From: Paraburkholderia sp. BCC1884
Lineage (GTDB): Bacteria > Pseudomonadota > Gammaproteobacteria > Burkholderiales > Burkholderiaceae
Reading direction: 5' to 3'
Length of the DNA stretch: 64,000 bases
Assembly: GCF_900996225.1 (NCBI RefSeq)
Contig: NZ_CAAJGL010000079.1
Coordinates: forward strand, 310,001 to 374,000
Shown here piece by piece: positions 59,907 through 64,000 of this stretch. Every line of letters starts with the position of its first letter. Position 1 is the first letter of the stretch. The position numbers and the translations under genes were made by a program. A model generated the notes under the pieces. The model searched no databases. It worked only from the letters and a program-made list of their open reading frames with translations, and had not been told where the DNA came from.

Positions 59907-60028
59907 TGCACGCGCCGGCCCTTACCGTCACCGTCACCGTCACCGGCTACGTGCCCGGCTGCCCGAACCGGCACACGCCAGGCCCGGCATCGTTCAACCG
60001 ACGCAGCGAGTCCTCATGCCGAATCTGA
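59906..60028 (+). CDS. Candidate 40-residue coupling ORF between tadE and cpaB
   Basis: A frame starts at the ATG overlapping the tadE stop (TGATG at 59904-59908) and ends 13 bases inside cpaB. It contains ACCGTC three times (59924-59941), encoding Thr-Val repeats. The peptide (MHAPALTVTVTVTGYVPGCP...) has no clear homology. Because cpaB lacks a good ribosome binding site, translation of this frame could deliver ribosomes to cpaB; that is hypothetical. Confidence 0.22.
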   Translation: MHAPALTVTVTVTGYVPGCPNRHTPGPASFNRRSESSCRI

Positions 60029-60969
60029 CCAAAATTCTCGCCGGTGTCCTGATCGCGCTCGCCGTGCTGCTCGGCCTGTTCGCATGGACATTGTCGCGCC
60101 GGCCGGTGCCGGTTGCGCCGGTCGTGGCCACGCCGGCGAGTTTCCCGGTCGTGGTTGCCACACGGCCGCTGCCGGCCGGCAAGGCAATAAGCGTCGACGC
60201 CTTGCGCGTGCAGTCGCTGCCGATCAATCCGAACGGCGCCTTCACCGATCCGACGCAACTGGTCGGGCGTGTGCCGAACGCCGAGATCGGCGCGGACTCG
60301 CCGGTGCTGGAAGCGCAATTGTCGTCGGGTCTCGCCGAGCGCATCGAGCCGGGCGAGCGGGCGTTGGCCGTGCGTGTCGACGAGGGCAACGCCGTGGCCA
60401 ACCGGCTGCGTCCGGGCAATTTCGTCGACGTGTTCTTCACGCTCAAGCGCGACGGCGCAGTGGGTGCCGGTGCCGAAGTCGACCGTACCCAGGCGCGTTT
60501 GCTGATGTCGAAGGTGCGCGTGCTGGCGTTCGGCAACGCCACCGCCGCGGGCGACACCGCAGGCGACCCGAACGGGCTCGTGCGCACGGCGGTGCTGGCC
60601 GTACCGGTTGCGGACGTGGACCGCCTGACGCTCGCCGAGACCGCGGGCCGCCTGATCTTCGCCTTGCGCAACCCGAAGGATACCGAAGTAGTCGACGAAA
60701 ACGCGTTGCCGGCTTATCCCGCTGTCCTGAAGACAGCGGCTCATGCGGGCGCGACCCAGCCATTGCAGGACTCGACCCGTGCCGCAGCCGGCGTGGCGCT
60801 CGACGCCTTGTCGGGCGCCAACGGCTCGGCGGGCCCGATGACGCGCCTGCCGCCTTTGCCGCCGCATTTGCCACTGCCGCCGACGCGCGTCGCCGGTAAC
60901 ACGACCAGTACAAAAAGCAGCGGTATCGAAGTGATACGGGGTGGGCGCACCGAGACGGTCGCCTGGTAA
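60016..60969 (+). CDS. cpaB: Flp pilus assembly protein CpaB/RcpC
   Basis: CpaB is an inner-membrane-anchored periplasmic protein thought to link the secretin to the pilus motor. The 317-residue product has one N-terminal membrane helix (LAGVLIALAVLLGLFAWTL) and a SAF/beta-clip domain (VVVATRPLPAGKAISVDALRVQSLP, about residues 44-110). The RcpC-type domain follows (ERALAVRVDEGNAVANRLRPGNFVDVFFTL, AVPVADVDRLTLAETAGRLIFALRNP). A Pro-rich C-terminus ends with GGRTETVAW. No convincing ribosome binding site precedes the ATG at 60016. Confidence 0.9.
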   Translation: MPNLTKILAGVLIALAVLLGLFAWTLSRRPVPVAPVVATPASFPVVVATRPLPAGKAISVDALRVQSLPINPNGAFTDPTQLVGRVPNAEIGADSPVLEAQLSSGLAERIEPGERALAVRVDEGNAVANRLRPGNFVDVFFTLKRDGAVGAGAEVDRTQARLLMSKVRVLAFGNATAAGDTAGDPNGLVRTAVLAVPVADVDRLTLAETAGRLIFALRNPKDTEVVDENALPAYPAVLKTAAHAGATQPLQDSTRAAAGVALDALSGANGSAGPMTRLPPLPPHLPLPPTRVAGNTTSTKSSGIEVIRGGRTETVAW

Positions 60970-61011
60970 AGAGGTTTCTGGGAGCGGGCGGCGCAACTCG
61001 TCCATAACTAC

Positions 61012-62406
61012 ATGACAAAACGGTTTGCTGTTTCAGGAATGACGATGTGGCTGGGCATCGCGCTGCTGGGTGCATCGGCGGCGACCGACGCGGCCGGTCC
61101 CGTGCAGCGCGGACCCGCTGCGCAGGAACCGGCGCCGGTGATGCCCGCGCAGACGATCGAGTTGACGGTGGGCGCGCAGCAATCGCTCGCGAGCGGCCAT
61201 GCGCTGCAGCGGGTGGCAATCGGCGACCCGAGCGTTGCCGACGTGCTGATCATCAAGGGCGACAAGCGTGGCGGCGTGTTGCTGGTCGGCAAGGCGGCCG
61301 GCACGACCAACCTGATGGTATGGGAGCGCGATCGCGCCGCGCCGCTCAGCTATACGGTCAACGTGATCACGCCGGCCGCAGCGTCGTTGCTCGGCCCCGA
61401 TACACCGGCGCTCAAGGTGCTGGGCGGCACGGCCGTCGTGTCCGGCACCTCGGCGACCATGGAGGCGCATCAGCGCGCCGTGGTCGCGGCGGAGGGCTCG
61501 CTCGGCAAGGACGGCGCGGTGTTCGACACCTCGACGGTGGCGAGCCGCGCCGTGGTGCAGGTCGACGTGCGGGTGGTCGAGTTCAGCCGCTCGGTGCTCA
61601 AGGAGGTGGGCTTCAACTTCTTCAAGCAGAACAACGGTTTTACCTTCGGCTCGTTCGCGCCGTCGGCGCTGAGTTCGGTGTCGGCCGCCGCCGGGCAGGC
61701 GCCGAGCCTGACGAGCGTGACGCCGATCTCGTCGGCCTTCAACCTGATTTTCAACTCGGCGACGCATGGCCTGTTCGCGAACCTGAGCCTGCTCGAGAGC
61801 AACAACCTTGCGCGCGTGCTGGCCGAGCCGACGCTGGTGGCGCTGTCGGGGCAGAGCGCGAGTTTCCTCGCCGGTGGCGAGGTGCCGATTCCGGTGCCGC
61901 AGGCGCTCGGCGCGACCTCGATCGAGTTCAAGCCATACGGCGTGGGGCTCACGCTCACGCCGACCGTGCTGAGCCCGCAACGCATCGCCTTGAAGGTGGC
62001 ACCCGAGGCGAGCCAGCTGGACTTCGCCAACGCGGTCACGATCAGCGGCGTGTCGGTGCCGGCGTTCACCACGCGGCGCGCCGATACCACGGTCGAACTC
62101 GGCGACGGCGAGAGCTTCGTGATCGGCGGGCTGATCGATCGCGAGACGGCGTCGAATGTGTCGAAGGTGCCCTTGCTCGGCGACCTGCCGATCATCGGCA
62201 CGTTCTTCAAGCAGTTGAGCTATCAGCAGAACGAGAAGGAGCTGGTGATCATCGTGACGCCGCATCTGGTCTCGCCGCTCGCAAAGGGCGCGACCTTGCC
62301 GACGACGCCGGGCGAACTGGCCGAGCAGCGTAACGCGCCGGTGTGGCGTTCGCTGATCGGCGGCATGGCGGCGGTGCACGATGCGACGCCGGGGTTTTCG
62401 AAGTGA
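61012..62406 (+). CDS. cpaC: Flp pilus secretin CpaC/RcpA
   Basis: The secretin forms the outer-membrane pore of the Tad pilus. The 464-residue precursor has a signal peptide (about residues 1-27, GIALLGASAATDAAG). An N-terminal pilus-assembly domain follows (TIELTVGAQQSLASGHALQRVAIGDPSVADVLIIKGDKRGGVLLVGKAAGTTNLMVW), then the secretin domain (about 180-440) with VRVVEFSRSVLKEVGFNF, ARVLAEPTLVALSGQSASFLAGGEVPIPV and VPLLGDLPIIGTFFKQLSYQQNEKELVIIVTPHLV. These are strong RcpA/CpaC signatures. No lipobox is seen. The ATG at 61012 is preferred, but 61036 or 61042 would also keep the signal peptide. Confidence 0.93.
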   Translation: MTKRFAVSGMTMWLGIALLGASAATDAAGPVQRGPAAQEPAPVMPAQTIELTVGAQQSLASGHALQRVAIGDPSVADVLIIKGDKRGGVLLVGKAAGTTNLMVWERDRAAPLSYTVNVITPAAASLLGPDTPALKVLGGTAVVSGTSATMEAHQRAVVAAEGSLGKDGAVFDTSTVASRAVVQVDVRVVEFSRSVLKEVGFNFFKQNNGFTFGSFAPSALSSVSAAAGQAPSLTSVTPISSAFNLIFNSATHGLFANLSLLESNNLARVLAEPTLVALSGQSASFLAGGEVPIPVPQALGATSIEFKPYGVGLTLTPTVLSPQRIALKVAPEASQLDFANAVTISGVSVPAFTTRRADTTVELGDGESFVIGGLIDRETASNVSKVPLLGDLPIIGTFFKQLSYQQNEKELVIIVTPHLVSPLAKGATLPTTPGELAEQRNAPVWRSLIGGMAAVHDATPGFSK

Positions 62407-62586
62407 GGACGGCATGCGCCTGCAGGGCGTGCCGGTTGAGTAGCAGGTCGAACAGCAGGTCGAACAGCAGCATGGGCGGCGCAGTGAGCAGCGAGTTGAA
62501 TCAGCGCGTGCGCGAACCCCGTGCGCCTGCTGACAAGCAGGTCGACGCGGGGGCTTTGCAGCCGATGCCGCATAAGGATGTCCACT

Positions 62587-63828
62587 ATGAACGCGAGAAC
62601 GCATTCATTGACTGAACGGGCGGTCACCGATTATTTCGTGTTTGCGTCGTTGACCGACGAGCACGTGCATTGGCTCGCCGATACGCTGGCGGGGGCGGGC
62701 GTGGTCGAAGCGGCGACGCTCGATCCGTCGCAGCTGATGCAGCGCATTGCGACGCTCAATCCCTCGCTGGTGTTCGTCGACTTTTCCGCCGGCCGGGCCG
62801 CGGCGGCGAGTGCGGCGGCGAGCGCGGTGCGCGCGGCCTATCCCGGCATGCAGATCGTTGCGCTCGGCTCGCTGGCCGAGCCCGAAAGCGCGTTGGCGGC
62901 CTTGCGCGCCGGCGTGCGCGATTTCATCGATCTGTCGGCGGCCGCCGAGGACGCCTTGCGGATCACGCGCCAGGTGCTCGACAACCTGGTCGAGCCGGTC
63001 AGCCGTCACGGTCACGTGACTACCTTGCTGGGCGCGCGCGTCGGCATGGGGGTGAGCACGCTCGCAGCGAATCTTTCGGTGATGCTGCAACGGCGCGACG
63101 TCGCGCAAGGGCGGCAAGCCGCGTTGCTCGATCTCGGCCTGCCCGCCGCCGACGGCTCGCTGTTGCTGAACACCCGCAGCGAATTCAATTTCGTCGAGGC
63201 GGTGCGCAATCTGCGCCGCTTCGATCAGACCTTCGTGCACACCGCGCTGTCGCATCACGCGAGCGGTCTCGCGCTCACCACGCTGCCGCCGAATCTGGCC
63301 GACATGCGCGAGGTCTCGTACTCGTCGTCGATCGGTTTGCTGAACCGGCTGCGCGCGTTTTTCGACCAGCAGATCATCGACCTCGGCGGCTTCACCAACA
63401 GCGAGTTCATCTCCCACGTCGTGCAGGCTTCCGACGAAACCTGGTTGCTGTGCGATCAGGGCGTCGCCTCGATCGTCTCGGCCGTGGGCGTGCTCGACGC
63501 GCTGCGCGAAGAGGGCGTGGATACCGCTAACGTGCGCTTGATCGTCAACAAGTTCGACGCCGACCTCGGCCTCGCCGCCGCGCAGATCGCGCAGCGTCTC
63601 GATCTGCCGCTGCTGGCCACCTTGCCGGAGCGGCGCGTCGCGCTCGGCCAGGCGGTCAATCAGGGCCATCTGCTGGCCGACGCCGCCGCGCGCGATCCGT
63701 ACGTGCGCGCGCTGGAGCCCTTGATCGAGCGCCTTGGCGGCGCGCAGCGGGCGGCCGCGCAGGCCGGCGGCAAGTCGGCCTTCGGCGCGCTCAAGCGTCT
63801 CATTCCCACTCCTCATAAGCGGTCATAG
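62587..63828 (+). CDS. cpaE: Tad pilus localisation ATPase-like protein CpaE/TadZ
   Basis: CpaE/TadZ belongs to the MinD/ParA superfamily and places the pilus at its cell site. The 413-residue protein has an N-terminal receiver-like atypical domain (about 10-130, FVFASLTDEHVHWLADTLAGAGV, LVFVDFSAGRAA, GVRDFIDLSAAAEDALRIT). A P-loop-type domain follows, beginning HVTTLLGARVGMGVSTLAANLSVML, where the signature Lys of the deviant Walker A (KGGxGKT) is absent. Other landmarks are AALLDLGLPAADGSLLL and IIDLGGF. ATP binding may therefore be weakened. AAGGA lies nine bases before the ATG at 62587; upstream in-frame starts (62521, 62578) were rejected. Confidence 0.87.
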   Translation: MNARTHSLTERAVTDYFVFASLTDEHVHWLADTLAGAGVVEAATLDPSQLMQRIATLNPSLVFVDFSAGRAAAASAAASAVRAAYPGMQIVALGSLAEPESALAALRAGVRDFIDLSAAAEDALRITRQVLDNLVEPVSRHGHVTTLLGARVGMGVSTLAANLSVMLQRRDVAQGRQAALLDLGLPAADGSLLLNTRSEFNFVEAVRNLRRFDQTFVHTALSHHASGLALTTLPPNLADMREVSYSSSIGLLNRLRAFFDQQIIDLGGFTNSEFISHVVQASDETWLLCDQGVASIVSAVGVLDALREEGVDTANVRLIVNKFDADLGLAAAQIAQRLDLPLLATLPERRVALGQAVNQGHLLADAAARDPYVRALEPLIERLGGAQRAAAQAGGKSAFGALKRLIPTPHKRS

Positions 63829-63831
63829 ACG

Positions 63832-64000
63832 ATGGCAAAAGAAATCGAATTTGCCGACGACGCGCCTTCGTTCGCGCATAGCCAGCAGTTCCAGGACATC
63901 AAGAACGCGGCGCACGAACATCTGCTCACGCGTATCGAGGAACTCGGCTCCGAGTTCGGCCGCTGGTCGCGTAACGCGATCAACCAGTTCGTCGATCTGG
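63832..64000 (+). CDS. cpaF: Tad pilus motor ATPase CpaF/TadA, N-terminal fragment
   Basis: The gene starts at the ATG at 63832, three bases after the cpaE stop, and runs off the end of the window. The 56 visible residues (MAKEIEFADDAPSFAHSQQFQDIKNAAHEHLLTRIEELG...) match the helical N-terminus expected of CpaF, the hexameric ATPase that drives Flp pilus extension and retraction. The assignment relies strongly on position after cpaE; the ATPase motifs lie outside. No Shine-Dalgarno sequence is visible, so coupling to cpaE is likely. Confidence 0.75.
   Translation, partial: MAKEIEFADDAPSFAHSQQFQDIKNAAHEHLLTRIEELGSEFGRWSRNAINQFVDL

Noticed and set aside
1..64000. tRNA or rRNA genes and CRISPR arrays
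   Set aside because: No GGTTCGA-type T-arms with matching acceptor stems, no rRNA-like segments and no regularly spaced direct repeats were seen, although a tRNA scan was not run.

Overview
The window is GC-rich, gene-dense chromosomal DNA from a beta-proteobacterium, almost certainly of the Burkholderia/Paraburkholderia group. The evidence is gene content and order: scpB-rluB, rimP-nusA-infB-rbfA-truB, a marR-nodT-emrA-emrB efflux operon, typA, odhA-odhB-lpdA and zapE lie in one run, and recC-recB-recD are adjacent. The genus is an inference. No rRNA, tRNA, CRISPR array, prophage or complete insertion sequence was seen.

Layout. 1-7.2 kb: end of an NAD(P)-binding reductase, a large MscS-type channel, a cysteine-dioxygenase-like enzyme divergent from a DecR-like Lrp/AsnC regulator, a small membrane protein and a FUSC/YccS-type exporter. 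7.4-16.6 kb: RecBCD in overlapping genes. 16.7-24 kb: a mixed region with a membrane protein, the ribosome-rescue factor ArfB, an EAL phosphodiesterase, a small monooxygenase, a YdcF protein, several small secreted or unknown proteins and an orphan IS5-type helix-turn-helix protein. 24-26.4 kb: a LysR regulator and an aminotransferase. 26.7-36.8 kb: chromosome segregation (ScpB), rRNA modification (RluB) and the transcription/translation operon from RimP to TruB. 37-42 kb: tripartite drug efflux with its MarR regulator. 42.3-51.5 kb: BipA/TypA, the 2-oxoglutarate dehydrogenase complex and ZapE. 51.7-52.8 kb: a second orphan IS5-type protein and a DUF2147 protein.

52.9-64 kb is the accessory surface region. 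A FhaC/ShlB-type outer-membrane transporter follows two paralogous repeat-rich lipoproteins on the minus strand, with no recognisable haemagglutinin-type TpsA substrate. Divergent from them is a Tad/Flp pilus locus: flp pilin (only 59 aa), the prepilin peptidase cpaA, tadE, cpaB, the secretin cpaC, cpaE and the start of cpaF. The 660-bp divergent region holds a good sigma70-type promoter for flp and a cluster of CGTAACG motifs.

The best candidates for something undescribed are the TPS-like transporter with its repeat lipoproteins, including a non-canonical L6 motif (AQGY instead of VRGY), and the two stand-alone, apparently domesticated IS5 transposase DNA-binding domains with intact ribosome binding sites. 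Also worth attention are the DecR-like/cysteine dioxygenase pair, the leader attenuator before rimP, an operator-like repeat over the marR promoter, and a 25-bp palindrome between the pilin gene and its peptidase gene. All assignments come from reading sequence and motifs; no database search was run.
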